Of a stretch of 64,000 nucleotides of DNA, positions 16,539 to 25,662 are shown piece by piece. Source of the stretch: Bacillus infantis (GTDB lineage Bacteria; Bacillota; Bacilli; Bacillales; Cytobacillaceae); the NCBI RefSeq assembly GCF_020171945.1, contig NZ_JAIVAP010000005.1:186001-250000 (forward strand). Direction: 5' to 3'. A model generated the notes under the pieces. The model had not been told where the DNA came from and ran no database searches. It saw only the letters and a program-made list of their open reading frames with translations. A program made the position numbers and the translations under genes. Every line of letters begins with the position of its first letter. The stretch's first letter is position 1.

Positions 16539-16637
16539 TGGCATCACTTGGTTTTCCAGCAGCAGCGGAAATATGGTATAGTGTGATGTGAAAGCAGTTG
16601 CAAGCCATGCTTCAGAAAAACATTGGAGGTACAAAAG

Positions 16638-17339
16638 ATGAGTGTACATATCGGTGCAGAAGAGAATCAGGTTGCAGAGACGGTTCTCCTGCCAGGAGAC
16701 CCTTTGCGTGCTAAATATATTGCAGAAACATTCCTTGAAGGTGCTGAATGCTACAATGAGGTCCGGAACATGTTTGGATATACCGGAACCTATAAAGGAA
16801 AAAAGATTTCTGTCCAGGGAACCGGAATGGGGGTTCCTTCCATATCCATTTATATTAACGAACTGATGAACAGCTATAACGTCCAAAACCTGATCAGGGT
16901 CGGTACTTGCGGTGCCATCCAGAAGGATGTAAAAGTAAGGGATGTCATCCTGGCTATGAGCGCTTCAACTGATTCACAGATGAACCGCCTTACCTTTGGG
17001 GGCGTGGATTATGCTCCAACCGCCGACTTTGACCTTTTAAAAAGAGCATATGATGCCGGTGAGAAAAAAGGCCTGAACCTAAAGGTTGGAAATGTTTTCA
17101 CAGCGGATATGTTCTATAATGACAACTCTGAGCTGGAAAAATGGGCAAAATATCAAATCCTCGCAATTGAGATGGAGACAGCTGCCCTCTATACCCTTGC
17201 AGCAAAATTTGACAGAAAGGCATTGTCAGTCCTCACAGTCAGTGATCATATCCTTACTGGTGAAGAAACTACCTCACAGGAAAGACAGACAACTTTCAAC
17301 GAAATGATCGAGGTTGCACTGGAAGCTGCGATTAAATAA
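16638..17339 (+). CDS. deoD: Purine nucleoside phosphorylase DeoD
   Basis: The 233-residue enzyme is a hexameric (class I) purine nucleoside phosphorylase that cleaves (deoxy)purine nucleosides with phosphate. Visible signatures are [10 protein letters not shown] at the phosphate site, [14 protein letters not shown], the substrate-contacting EMETAAL and SDHILTGE with the catalytic Asp. ATG 16638 has TTGGAGG at 8 nt. It is monocistronic with its own terminator, and keeps the yodL-deoD-yodJ order of B. subtilis. Confidence 0.97.
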   Translation: MSVHIGAEENQVAETVLLPGDPLRAKYIAETFLEGAECYNEVRNMFGYTGTYKGKKISVQGTGMGVPSISIYINELMNSYNVQNLIRVGTCGAIQKDVKVRDVILAMSASTDSQMNRLTFGGVDYAPTADFDLLKRAYDAGEKKGLNLKVGNVFTADMFYNDNSELEKWAKYQILAIEMETAALYTLAAKFDRKALSVLTVSDHILTGEETTSQERQTTFNEMIEVALEAAIK

Positions 17340-17350
17340 TTCTTAAGTAC

Positions 17351-17380
17351 GATGCCCCATGCCGGGCATCTTCTTTTTTT
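17351..17380 (+). terminator. Terminator after deoD
   Basis: GATGCCC pairs with GGGCATC around a 6-nt loop, followed by TTCTTTTTTT. Confidence 0.88.
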
Positions 17381-17484
17381 GCTGATATCAATACTATCTA
17401 TGCTTTCGAATGCAGTGCAAAAAGTGTTAAGATAAACATATTGTGAAATACTAACATGGTACACCAATAGGACAGGTGAAAGAA

Positions 17485-18339
17485 ATGAAGAAAATATTGA
17501 TCATGGCAGCAGCTGTTTTTATCCTTGGGGGATGCAGCAGAATAGAGCCTTTTGTAAGCAAGATTCCCTTTTGGCCTGAAGGAGGGCAGGCTGCAGAGAG
17601 CCCTTCAGATGAAAATAAAGAAACCGGCAATGCAGCAACGTCAACAGATGATGGACAGGCTGCAGCTGAAAAGGAAGAAGAGTCTGTCCAGGACGGCCCT
17701 GTTTTGGAAGCAGCCTTTTTCAATCAGATAACGGAAACGGAAGGCAAGAAAGTGATTCAAAACCCTGCCAATATTATGGCGCTTGTAAATAAAGATTTTA
17801 TGCTGCCCGGCAGCTACATTCCGGAAGATCTTGTCCGGCCAAACGTTCCATTCTCATTCGGGGAACAGGATATTGAAAAGAGCTATATCCGCAAGGAAGC
17901 TGCGGCCCATATGGAAAAGATGTTTGCTGCAGCAAAGCAATCCGGGATTGAATTGTTTGCCGTATCCGGCTACCGTTCATATGATAGGCAGGCGGTCATA
18001 TTGGATGCTGAAATCCAGCGGGCCGGGGAGGAAAAGGCGGTCCAGGCAGTAGCCATGCCTGGCAGCAGCGAACACCAATCAGGCCTGGCGATGGATATAT
18101 CCAGCAGAAGCGCTAAATTGGAACTCTCTGAAGCATTCGGTGACACTGCAGAAGGAAAATGGCTTGCTGAAAATGCCCATAAATTCGGCTTTATCCTGCG
18201 TTACCCGAAAGGCAAGGAAAATATTACAGGCTATCAGTATGAGCCATGGCATTTCCGCTATGTCGGCCCGGCAGCCGGGGAGATTTATGCGAAAAAGCTG
18301 ACTCTTGAAGAATACTTCAGCATTGTGAAGAAAATATGA
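17485..18339 (+). CDS. yodJ: D-alanyl-D-alanine carboxypeptidase lipoprotein (YodJ, VanY family)
   Basis: The 284-residue protein starts with a lipoprotein signal ending in LGGC. A low-complexity acidic linker (residues about 25-75) leads to an M15B/VanY carboxypeptidase domain. Zinc-binding and catalytic motifs are visible: SGYRSYDRQ, SEHQSGLAMDIS (His, Asp) and EPWHFRYVG (Glu, His). It would trim the terminal D-Ala from peptidoglycan stem peptides outside the membrane. ATG 17485 is preceded by AGGTG; a GTG nine bases earlier is also in frame. Position after deoD matches B. subtilis. Confidence 0.9.
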   Translation: MKKILIMAAAVFILGGCSRIEPFVSKIPFWPEGGQAAESPSDENKETGNAATSTDDGQAAAEKEEESVQDGPVLEAAFFNQITETEGKKVIQNPANIMALVNKDFMLPGSYIPEDLVRPNVPFSFGEQDIEKSYIRKEAAAHMEKMFAAAKQSGIELFAVSGYRSYDRQAVILDAEIQRAGEEKAVQAVAMPGSSEHQSGLAMDISSRSAKLELSEAFGDTAEGKWLAENAHKFGFILRYPKGKENITGYQYEPWHFRYVGPAAGEIYAKKLTLEEYFSIVKKI

Positions 18340-18414
18340 TCTTCACTCCCTGTTTTTACTTGCCCTGATTGGGGAATAGTAGACTGCAGAACAGACAGAG
18401 GGAGGAAGAAAATA

Positions 18415-18621
18415 ATGAATAAAACAACCATGACTGTACCTGAAATGATATGCGATCATTGTGAAGAATCCATCAAAAATGCCCTCCTTTCGCTTGACGG
18501 AGTTGCCGGGGTGTCAATAGCACTTCAGGGGAAAACCGTAGAGGTCGATTATAATCCTGAGCAGACATCGGAATCCATGATCAAGGAAGCAATTGAAAAT
18601 GAGGGGTATGGTATTGCCTGA
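18415..18621 (+). CDS. CopZ-like heavy-metal-associated (HMA) protein
   Basis: The 68-residue protein is a single ferredoxin-like HMA domain with the metal-binding motif MICDHC, matching copper chaperones of the CopZ/Atx1 type. ATG 18415 follows GAGGGAGGAAG. No copA, csoR or other copper gene is adjacent, so it is an orphan chaperone here. Cu(I) is the usual ligand but other metals cannot be excluded. Confidence 0.85.
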   Translation: MNKTTMTVPEMICDHCEESIKNALLSLDGVAGVSIALQGKTVEVDYNPEQTSESMIKEAIENEGYGIA

Positions 18622-18630
18622 TTGTTTTTT

Positions 18631-18663
18631 GGGATGGCAGGAAAGCGTGCCATCCCTTTTTAT
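18631..18663 (+). terminator. Terminator after the HMA gene
   Basis: GGGATGGC pairs with GCCATCCC around a 10-nt loop, followed by TTTTTAT. Confidence 0.85.
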
Positions 18664-18780
18664 TGGCCATTCCAAAAATGTCATTTTTTATTCATAAATT
18701 TTTTCCGTTTTTGTACATATTTTTTGTTAATTTACACTATAAAATGTTATTCTAATTTTTAAGGGTCTAAGGACTTCTTT

Positions 18781-20271
18781 ATGGAGACGAAAGTGGTGAA
18801 CAGCTTGGATAATAATCATGTAGACCAGGAAAATTCTGACAGGCAGCCTGATTCCGGATATATCCGGATGAAGAAGTTTCATTTTGTTATGCTGCTTTTT
18901 TTCATAGTATTCCTGGCAGCGGGGATTACAACCTTCGCGCTGGCGTTCGGGGATGAAAAAGCTGTCAGTATCGGCAACGAACGAAACGAATTTGATAAGC
19001 TTTATTCTGCTTATGATACATTGAAAGGCAGCTACTATAAGGATGTGGAGCAGGATACACTCATTAACGGGGCTATCAACGGAATGGTAGAGTCCCTGGG
19101 AGACCCTTATTCAGACTATATGAATGAAGAAGAAGCAGCAAGCTTCCATCAGAGCATCTCTTCTTCATTTGAAGGTATAGGTGCAGAGATTCAGGAGCAA
19201 AACGGACAGATCATCATTGTTTCTCCGCTTAAAGGCTCCCCTGCAGAAAAGGCAGGCTTGAAGCCGAATGACAAAGTCCTTTCTGTGGATGGAAAGAGCC
19301 TTCAGGGCAAAAGCTCTACAGAAGCAGTAACACTGATACGCGGCAAGAAAGGTACCAAGGTGGAGCTTGAAATCCAGCGCGCAGGCGCAGATGAAGCAAC
19401 AAAAATAAGCATCACCAGGGATACAATCCCGCTCGAGACCGTTTATGGTGAAATGATGGAGGACGGAATAGCAAAAGTCCAGATCACCACTTTCTCTGAG
19501 AACACATCAAAAGAACTTATTGATGTATTGAACGATCTGCAGAAGCAGGGAATGAAAGGTCTTGTCCTCGACTTAAGGCAGAATCCGGGCGGATTGCTGA
19601 ACCAGGCGATCAGTATTTCCAGCCTGTTTGTGCCGGAAGGGGAAATATTATTCCAGATCGAAGACAGGGAAGGCAATCGTGAAGTGGTAAAATCCAATTC
19701 TGAAGGCAGTCCCGACATCCCGCTGGTTGTGGTAATCGACAAAGGCAGTGCGAGCGCTTCGGAAATATTGGCAGCAGCTGTGCATGAGTCTGCAGGAGTT
19801 CCGCTTGTTGGTGAGAAGTCATTCGGAAAAGGCACAGTACAGCGTGCCGAAGATTTCACGGATGGATCCAATATGAAATTCACAACGGAGAAATGGCTGA
19901 CACCCGATGCGAACTGGATTCACGAAAAAGGAATCGAGCCTGATTATAAAGCAGAGCTTCCTTCTTATGCATCACTTCCATTCATCAATCCTGAGAGCGA
20001 GCTGAAGGTATCTTCTTCATCCGCTGAAGTAAAGGCTGCACAGGAAATGCTCAAGGCACTTGGCTTTGAACCGGGCAGGACAGACGGATTCTTTGATGAA
20101 AAAACAAAGCAGGCAGTCATCCAGCTGCAGAAAGCCCATAAACTTGAGCAGACTGGTGTAATTACAGGAGATACCACTGTAAAGATGATGGATCTCTTAA
20201 GAGAAAAGCTTCTAAAAAATGATACACAGATTCAAAAAGCAGTAGAGGTGCTTAAGAAAGAAATGCAGTAA
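18781..20271 (+). CDS. ctpA: Carboxy-terminal processing protease CtpA
   Basis: The 496-residue S41 protease has an N-terminal cytoplasmic tail, one membrane helix (about residues 34-56), a PDZ domain (about 118-200), the tail-specific protease domain and a C-terminal peptidoglycan-binding domain (about 410-475). Catalytic residues line up as Ser325 (in GSASASE), Lys350 (in SFGKG) and Gln354. It should act on secreted or membrane proteins at the cell wall. ATG 18781 has a modest AAGGA site; the upstream 110 bases are very AT-rich. It neighbours yodJ as in B. subtilis. Confidence 0.92.
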   Translation: METKVVNSLDNNHVDQENSDRQPDSGYIRMKKFHFVMLLFFIVFLAAGITTFALAFGDEKAVSIGNERNEFDKLYSAYDTLKGSYYKDVEQDTLINGAINGMVESLGDPYSDYMNEEEAASFHQSISSSFEGIGAEIQEQNGQIIIVSPLKGSPAEKAGLKPNDKVLSVDGKSLQGKSSTEAVTLIRGKKGTKVELEIQRAGADEATKISITRDTIPLETVYGEMMEDGIAKVQITTFSENTSKELIDVLNDLQKQGMKGLVLDLRQNPGGLLNQAISISSLFVPEGEILFQIEDREGNREVVKSNSEGSPDIPLVVVIDKGSASASEILAAAVHESAGVPLVGEKSFGKGTVQRAEDFTDGSNMKFTTEKWLTPDANWIHEKGIEPDYKAELPSYASLPFINPESELKVSSSSAEVKAAQEMLKALGFEPGRTDGFFDEKTKQAVIQLQKAHKLEQTGVITGDTTVKMMDLLREKLLKNDTQIQKAVEVLKKEMQ

Positions 20272-20282
20272 TATATGATTTG

Positions 20283-20313
20283 AAAAGGACCGGCCTGCTG
20301 GCCGGTCCTTTTT
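20283..20313 (+). terminator. Terminator after ctpA
   Basis: AAAAGGACCGGCC pairs with GGCCGGTCCTTTT around a short loop, ending in a T-run. Confidence 0.9.
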
Positions 20314-20416
20314 ATGCTGCTTAAACGAGCCGGAATTTTACAAATATTAGCCGGGAGGTATAGGGATGCCCCCCGATGCCCGAAAATGATGGTAAACGAA
20401 TAATGGAGGCAGGCCA

Positions 20417-21322
20417 GTGATGAAAAAACTATTGTTTATCATATGCTTCACCATCCCATTGACTGCATGCTCTTTACCTTTTGACCCTGGACCCGATGAT
20501 GCAGCCCCTGGCATTCCGGGGACTAGCGGAGAAGAAGAAACTGCCTATAAACAAGATGCAAAGGGCACTACATTCCTCCTGATAGGGATAGACAGCAGGG
20601 GGGAAGCTCACTCAAGGTCTGATGCAATCATGGCAGCAAGCTATATGCCAAAAGAGAAGGAAATCAAGCTGATTTCTTTGATGAGGGACAGCTATGTGGA
20701 AATCCCCGGAACCGGCAGGCGCACTAAACTTAATCATGCCTATTATGAAGGAGGGAAAGAATTGCTTAAAGAGACGGTTGAAGCGAATTTCGGGCTGAAA
20801 GTTGACTATACTGCCATCATAGACTTTAAGGGCTTCATCGCTGCAGCAGATCTGATCGCTCCTGAAGGACTGGAGCTTGAAGTTTCAAAGGAAATGATAG
20901 AGGATATGAAGCTGGATATGCAGCCTGGAAAGCAGACCCTTTATGGAGAAGAGCTTTTGTCATATGTCCGCTTCAGGCATGACGGAGAAAGTGATTTTGG
21001 ACGGGTTGAACGGCAGCAGGAGGTCTTAGCTGCCCTCAAAAACAAGCTTTCTGAAAGGTTCAGTAATATAGAGGGAGTCCTGGACTTCCCGGCGGTTGTC
21101 CTTGAGGCAGCAAAGTATATAGAAACCGATATGGATGCCGAAGAAGCAATCCCATTGGCCGTATCCTATCTGCTCAATTCCGCTGAGAACGTTCAGACAT
21201 TGAGAATTCCAGTCAGTGACAGTTATGAAAATAAACTTGTCGAGGAAGCTGGAGCAGTGCTTGAAATTGATTTTGAAGAAAATAAAGAGGCGATAAAGGA
21301 GTTTATTGGAGAAAAACAATAA
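20417..21322 (+). CDS. LytR-CpsA-Psr (LCP) family lipoprotein
   Basis: The 301-residue protein has a lipoprotein signal (LTAC) and an LCP domain from about residue 50. The family motifs are clear: LIGIDSRG with the pyrophosphate-binding Asp/Arg, SLMRDSYVEIPG, and RFRHDGESDFGRVERQQ. LCP enzymes attach teichoic acids or other glycopolymers to peptidoglycan. Most Bacillus LCP proteins use a single TM anchor, so the lipobox anchor is less usual. Start may be GTG 20417 or ATG 20420; both are within reach of GGAGG at 20405. Confidence 0.88.
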   Translation: MMKKLLFIICFTIPLTACSLPFDPGPDDAAPGIPGTSGEEETAYKQDAKGTTFLLIGIDSRGEAHSRSDAIMAASYMPKEKEIKLISLMRDSYVEIPGTGRRTKLNHAYYEGGKELLKETVEANFGLKVDYTAIIDFKGFIAAADLIAPEGLELEVSKEMIEDMKLDMQPGKQTLYGEELLSYVRFRHDGESDFGRVERQQEVLAALKNKLSERFSNIEGVLDFPAVVLEAAKYIETDMDAEEAIPLAVSYLLNSAENVQTLRIPVSDSYENKLVEEAGAVLEIDFEENKEAIKEFIGEKQ

Positions 21323-21332
21323 AGATGCAAGA

Positions 21333-21367
21333 TAAAAGTGCAGCCATGTCCTTGCACTGCTTTTCCT
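21333..21367 (+). terminator. Probable terminator after the LCP gene
   Basis: AAAAGTGCA and TGCACTGCTTTT form an imperfect stem followed by TTTTCC. The T-run is weak. Confidence 0.5.
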
Positions 21368-21491
21368 ATGAGCCGGTGTAATCTATAAGCTAAAAATGCT
21401 TTTACAGCTTTTTTGCTTTCAAACAAGGCAAAGTTTAGGTAACATATGATTGGAGCGTTAACCAATTTTGTCAGGAAGTGAACATGCTGAA

Positions 21492-22403
21492 ATGGTAAAT
21501 AAAACAGAAGTTTATATATTATCGGGATTCCTTGGAAGCGGAAAGACCACTTTGCTGAAAAGGCTGCTTATGCAGGAAAAGAAGGATGGCCGGAAGACAG
21601 CGGTCATGATGAATGAGCTTGGGAAGGTATCCATTGATTCGGAAGCCGTCGATGGGGAGGTCCCATTGAAAGAACTGCTTGGCGGATGTATTTGCTGCAG
21701 CATTCAGGATAAACTGGAATCTCAGCTTCAGTCGCTGCTCCTGGATGAGAAACCTGAAGTGATTTATATTGAAACGACCGGCGCTGCCCATCCTGTGGAA
21801 GTTCTTGATGCTGTGCTGTCGCCGCTGTTCGCAGACAGACTGCAGGTGAAAGGCATCATGACTGCGATTGATGGGATGAGATGGCTTACCCGCAAGTCGC
21901 TGAGCCCGCAAGTTCAGCAGCTGCTCATAGAGCAGGTGCGGCATGCCGACCTGATCCTGGTGAATAAATCGGATGAAATGACCAGTTCAGAACAGGCCTC
22001 TGCAGTAATGGAAATCCAGTCTATAAACCAGCATGCTGTGCCTATTCTCACCACCTACTCCAAGGTCTCCGCCGACACGGTAAGGGGTCTTAAGACGAAT
22101 CGGAAGACTGGGGCTGAAAAAACCTCCCTCAAGGACCTGAACCTTGGGTCCTATGTCCATACTTTTAAGGGTCCAGTCAGCCAGGAAGCATTTGAGTCTT
22201 TTTTGAGGGAGCTTCCTGATTCAGTCTTTAGGATAAAGGGATATATTAAATTTTCGGCTGAAGGTTATCCTTTCCTGTTCCAATTTTCCTATGGAATGCC
22301 TTTATATATGAAGGAATATATGAATATGCCCCTAAACATGGTGTTTATCGGCGAAAATATAGACTGGGAGCAGGTCAGCGGGAAATTAAAGGATATGGAG
22401 TGA
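21492..22403 (+). CDS. COG0523-family metal-chaperone GTPase (CobW/YciC-like)
   Basis: The 303-residue protein is a G3E GTPase with Walker A GFLGSGKTT, the metal-binding CxCC in GGCICCSI, a Walker B region with IETTGAAHP, and the base motif NKSD. Such proteins deliver zinc or another metal to client enzymes. The C-terminal CobW domain (about residues 220-300) is present. ATG 21492 gives the usual short N-terminus; TTG 21468 is possible. No Zur-box-like palindrome was seen upstream, so it may not belong to the zinc-starvation regulon. A MarR regulator follows 56 bases downstream on the same strand. Confidence 0.85.
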   Translation: MVNKTEVYILSGFLGSGKTTLLKRLLMQEKKDGRKTAVMMNELGKVSIDSEAVDGEVPLKELLGGCICCSIQDKLESQLQSLLLDEKPEVIYIETTGAAHPVEVLDAVLSPLFADRLQVKGIMTAIDGMRWLTRKSLSPQVQQLLIEQVRHADLILVNKSDEMTSSEQASAVMEIQSINQHAVPILTTYSKVSADTVRGLKTNRKTGAEKTSLKDLNLGSYVHTFKGPVSQEAFESFLRELPDSVFRIKGYIKFSAEGYPFLFQFSYGMPLYMKEYMNMPLNMVFIGENIDWEQVSGKLKDME

Positions 22404-22459
22404 ATGATATAATATAATCGAAAGATCATTTAGCCCATATAGGGAAAGGACGATTTTCT

Positions 22460-22861
22460 TTGAAACAAGCAGCAGAACTGGAAAGAGCATTCCGGACTGT
22501 TTTTCGGACTTTAAGGCAGGAAGTGAATAAGCTGATGGGCGATGAAGTCACCAGCAATGAATTCACTGTGCTGAAACTAATAGCAGACGGACCTAAGATG
22601 GCTTCTGCCATTTCTAAAGAGCTGAATGTATCGGCAAGCCACATTACGAGTGTAACTGACTCTCTTGTCAGGAAAGGCTATATGACGAGAAGCCGTTCTG
22701 AAAACGACCGCAGAGTAGTGGAACTGGTGCTGACAGAAACCGGCAGCAAACTTGTTGAAAAACTGGAGGAGAAAAAATCTGCCTATTTGCAGGCAAAATT
22801 CCGTTCATTTACTGAAGAAGAGCTGGATCAGCTGGTAAAGCTGTTTCAAAAACTTATGTAA
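22460..22861 (+). CDS. MarR-family transcriptional regulator
   Basis: The 133-residue protein is a winged-helix MarR repressor. The recognition-helix region is MASAISKELNVSASHITSVTDSL and the wing holds the conserved Asp/Arg in SENDRRVVEL. The start is TTG 22460 behind GGAAAGGA. Its ligand and targets are unknown; the short gap from the GTPase gene suggests they may be co-transcribed. Confidence 0.88.
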   Translation: MKQAAELERAFRTVFRTLRQEVNKLMGDEVTSNEFTVLKLIADGPKMASAISKELNVSASHITSVTDSLVRKGYMTRSRSENDRRVVELVLTETGSKLVEKLEEKKSAYLQAKFRSFTEEELDQLVKLFQKLM

Positions 22862-22867
22862 TTATTT

Positions 22868-22903
22868 AAAGAGCCTGTGCAGCGTCTGCAGGCTCTTTTT
22901 TTT
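22868..22903 (+). terminator. Terminator after the marR gene
   Basis: AAAGAGCCTG pairs with CAGGCTCTTT around an 11-nt loop, followed by eight T. Confidence 0.9.
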
Positions 22904-23007
22904 GCCTCACTTTACCCAGTCAGGATGCCGGTGAATAAAAGAAGGCTTGTGTGGGACACTTTTCATTGAGGGCCGCATGACCCACCAAACAAAAGAGAAA
23001 TCGAGTG

Positions 23008-23841
23008 ATGAGAATGAAGTTATTAAAACATCCGGCAGCCCTTATCTTCGCCAGTTTTCTTCTACTGGGCCCCGTTTTTTATGCTGACGCATCCAGCAGG
23101 CCTGCACTACTGGATTGGTCTGAAGTCAATGAGCTGCTTCCCAGATACAGCACATTTACGGTTGAAGATGTAGAAACGGGAAGGGAGTTCAAGGTGCAGC
23201 GAAGGGCAGGAAGCCGCCATGCAGATGTCCAGCCATTGACGGCGAAGGATACTGCTGTGATGAAGGAAATTTATGATGGCAAGTGGAGCTGGAGAAGGAG
23301 AGCCATTATTGTAAAGTCAGAAAAATGGAGAATTGCGGCTTCCATGCATGGAATGCCCCATGGAGCTGGAGCACTTGCCAATAACTTTCCCGGCCATTTC
23401 TGCATCCATTTTAACGGAAGCACCACGCATCGAAGGGATGAGATGGACTTATCTCATAAATTAATGATTCTGAAGTCAGCAGGCGAACTGGATGCATACA
23501 TCGGAAGTGCAGAACCGGAGGAAACAGCTTCAGCATTTATTGCTGGGCTGAAGCAGCAGGACGAAGATATTGCGGGCATGCTTTCTTTGCAAAAGCTGCC
23601 ATGGAAAAAAATCCTTCCTGTCATTGAAAATGTTCAGCTTGAAAGTGCTTCCGGCGGATATAGCATGGAGGAAAAGCAGACTCAGCTTCTGGAAGTTTCC
23701 GTTGAAGTTGACTGGTATATTAAAAATGAAGGGAAAAGGCATTACAAAGGAAAAATCGAAATGGTAAAAATGTCAGCTTTCGACGGCTGGAAAGTAAACG
23801 CGCAAAAATTCCTGGAAGAAAACCGCCTACTCGAAAGGTAA
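23008..23841 (+). CDS. Secreted conserved protein with GHFCIHF motif
   Basis: The 277-residue protein has a cleavable signal peptide (residues about 1-29, ending ADA-SS). The mature part contains GAGALANNFPGHFCIHFNGSTTH, in which the two His and Cys suggest a metal site or catalytic centre, and a C-terminal NTF2-like stretch with alternating beta strands (about 185-270). I know the HFCIHF motif from uncharacterised Bacillus secreted proteins but cannot assign a reaction. Start could be GTG 23005, ATG 23008 or ATG 23014; none has a strong ribosome binding site, so translation may be weak. Confidence 0.6.
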   Translation: MRMKLLKHPAALIFASFLLLGPVFYADASSRPALLDWSEVNELLPRYSTFTVEDVETGREFKVQRRAGSRHADVQPLTAKDTAVMKEIYDGKWSWRRRAIIVKSEKWRIAASMHGMPHGAGALANNFPGHFCIHFNGSTTHRRDEMDLSHKLMILKSAGELDAYIGSAEPEETASAFIAGLKQQDEDIAGMLSLQKLPWKKILPVIENVQLESASGGYSMEEKQTQLLEVSVEVDWYIKNEGKRHYKGKIEMVKMSAFDGWKVNAQKFLEENRLLER

Positions 23842-23856
23842 GCGGTTTTCTCTTTT
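23818..23856 (+). terminator. Terminator overlapping the end of the 23008 gene
   Basis: GAAAACCGC pairs with GCGGTTTTC; the stem includes the last codons and stop of the gene and is followed by TCTTTT. Confidence 0.8.
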
Positions 23857-23869
23857 CCTGTAAAGGGCT

Positions 23870-23903
23870 GTAAAAAGTATAAAGGGAATGCTATTGGCAT
23901 CCC
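23870..23903 (-). terminator. Terminator for the reverse-strand zinc-ribbon gene
   Basis: On the reverse strand GGGATGC pairs with GCATTCCC (one bulge), followed by TTTATACTTTTT. Confidence 0.55.
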
Positions 23904-23911
23904 CCCCATTT

Positions 23912-24154
23912 TTATTTCATCTCCCCAAACTTTACAAACGTTTTCTCATCCTCCACCAGCCCGCAGGCTGCGCACTGCACTCTGACCTCTGGTCCTTTAT
24001 AAGCCATATGGAAAGGGCTCAGCTGCTCTTCAGCATATTCTTCCACAATACTCCCGGAGCCGGGATCGAGTTTTACTGGCTGTGCTACCTGCCGGATGAT
24101 ATTGAACCTGCTGCGATTAGTTTTGCAGTTCGGGCAGCGGTAAGGTGTCCCCAT
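23912..24154 (-). CDS. Small zinc-ribbon protein
   Basis: The 80-residue protein has two CxxC motifs (CPNC at residues 8-11 and CAAC near residue 61) separated by about 50 residues, a typical four-cysteine zinc ribbon. The sequence opens [21 protein letters not shown] 24154 is 6 nt after AAAGGAGA. Small ribbons of this type are common in Bacillus and are usually of unknown function. It could bind nucleic acid or simply be a structural zinc fold. Confidence 0.7.
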   Translation of the reverse strand: MGTPYRCPNCKTNRSRFNIIRQVAQPVKLDPGSGSIVEEYAEEQLSPFHMAYKGPEVRVQCAACGLVEDEKTFVKFGEMK

Positions 24155-24285
24155 TAACATTCTCCTTTCATACTTCTTATAGTTTTGCCGGTGAACGTAT
24201 TTTTTGCCATTCCACTCTTCTTTATGCATATATAGTAGGGGTATACTAGAATGGATTGATAGACGCAGGCAAGGAGAGATAGAAG

Positions 24286-24555
24286 ATGAACACTGATTAT
24301 GGTTATTTGCTTGACCAGTACAGGCAGCTTTGGAACAACCGCAGGCTTGAAGGTGCCGATTCACCTGAGGATACCCTCAAGGAAGCTATCCGAAGGGAGC
24401 TGAAGGATGAAAATGCCCATCCCCGTGCCAGAAAGAGGGAGGCGGAAAAGTTCTACCTGGCTGTTAAGAGGATAACAGAATCGGACATACCTCAAGAGGA
24501 TAAGCTTTTCCTGATAGAAATGCATTGTCAGCTTTATGAGCAGATCAGATCCTGA
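24286..24555 (+). CDS. Small conserved helical protein of unknown function
   Basis: This 89-residue protein is charged and predicted all-helical, with an Arg/Lys/Glu-rich middle (ARKREAEKF) and no Cys, signal peptide or membrane segment. ATG 24286 follows AAGGAGAGATAG, and a TATACT (24250-24255) lies in a plausible -10 position. I do not recognise the family. Confidence 0.65.
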   Translation: MNTDYGYLLDQYRQLWNNRRLEGADSPEDTLKEAIRRELKDENAHPRARKREAEKFYLAVKRITESDIPQEDKLFLIEMHCQLYEQIRS

Positions 24556-24614
24556 GCGTTCTCACGGCATGTGCCCTGTATTAGAGAGTGACCTAAATAT
24601 ATGATCAATAACTT

Positions 24615-24646
24615 TTCACAAATATTTCACAGTACAAGGATATAAT
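24615..24646 (+). promoter_or_regulatory. Direct-repeat operator and -10 of the lipoprotein-TCS operon
   Basis: Two TTCACA hexamers (24615-24620, 24626-24631) are spaced by exactly 5 bases, one helical turn apart, and are followed 9 bases later by a perfect TATAAT (24641-24646). No -35 is present. This is the layout of PhoP-type OmpR-family activator sites (TTAACA-N5-TTAACA), so the operon's own response regulator may bind here. Confidence 0.5.
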
Positions 24647-24678
24647 CTTCCTATACATAGCAGAAAAGGGGAACACTC

Positions 24679-25662
24679 ATGAGGGCAATTGCACTTACGC
24701 TGGTATATGCATGGCTGCTGCTGGTGCTGGCAGCCTGCAGTTCTGAACAATATCCGCCAATTGCAAAGGACAAAAGGGTTGCGGCAACCGTCAACATTAA
24801 AGATATGTCTCTGACCTTCATCGATTTGGATATTTTGGATGAATTGGCGACATGGAATTTACAGAAGCCCTATACGGGCGGCCTGATCCTTTCTGATGGA
24901 GATTCCTTGTTATTATACGGCAAACAGCTGGAAACCATTGATCTATATTCGCTGGAAAAAGGGACTAAGATTGGTGAATGGTCCGCAGGTACCGGGATTG
25001 TCAATGCCAGGCTCCTTGAAAGCAGGAAGGAAATTGCTTTTGCAGACCAGGAAAAAGATGAAGTCCGATTTTTTGATTTGAATGGTAAAGAAACAGGAGC
25101 AGTCCAAACTGAAGCCGATCCCTTGACGATCCTCGAAGAAAAGGAAAAAGGGAGACTATTTGTCTCCAGCTTCAAGCAGGAAGTGATGACTGTCATCGAT
25201 TTAAATCAAGGCAGGAAAATATCATCCTTCAAGATCCACCCTTCCGCAGCAGGGGCCCTGATCAGGGAGGAAGAGGGAGAACTTTGGATAGGCGGCCATG
25301 GAGAAGGGGCAGAAGCCGAGAAAGATATCCATATATACAGTCTGGATACAGGCAGGCTGGCAAAAACGATCCCTGCCCCAACTATGCCGGTAGGCTTTAC
25401 AGAGCTGGATGGATCTATTTTTGCCCTCAGCCACGGCTCCAGTACACTTTATAAGATGGATGGCGGCGGTAAAGACGCAGGGAGCATCCAGGTTGGGGCC
25501 AATCCTTTTGAAATGCTTCCTTTCGGACAGTATTTGATCATAGCGGGGTATGACAGCAATGATGTCCATCTGATTGATCCCGGACCGCTTCAGGTCAAAA
25601 AAACAATCAAAACAGGAGAAGGGCCATTCCAGATCATACTCCGGGGGGATGTTGAAAAATGA
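24679..25662 (+). CDS. Beta-propeller lipoprotein of a two-component operon
   Basis: The 327-residue protein has a lipoprotein signal ending in LAAC. Its mature part is made of repeating 40-50-residue beta blades, each with a D-x-x-x-L/I or GxxP turn, like YVTN/Lactonase-type beta-propellers. It would sit on the outer membrane face. Its stop overlaps the response-regulator start by 4 nt (ATGA), so it is translationally coupled to the regulator and kinase. A sensory accessory role (binding a ligand and modulating the kinase) is the natural inference, but no partner is known. Confidence 0.75.
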   Translation: MRAIALTLVYAWLLLVLAACSSEQYPPIAKDKRVAATVNIKDMSLTFIDLDILDELATWNLQKPYTGGLILSDGDSLLLYGKQLETIDLYSLEKGTKIGEWSAGTGIVNARLLESRKEIAFADQEKDEVRFFDLNGKETGAVQTEADPLTILEEKEKGRLFVSSFKQEVMTVIDLNQGRKISSFKIHPSAAGALIREEEGELWIGGHGEGAEAEKDIHIYSLDTGRLAKTIPAPTMPVGFTELDGSIFALSHGSSTLYKMDGGGKDAGSIQVGANPFEMLPFGQYLIIAGYDSNDVHLIDPGPLQVKKTIKTGEGPFQIILRGDVEK

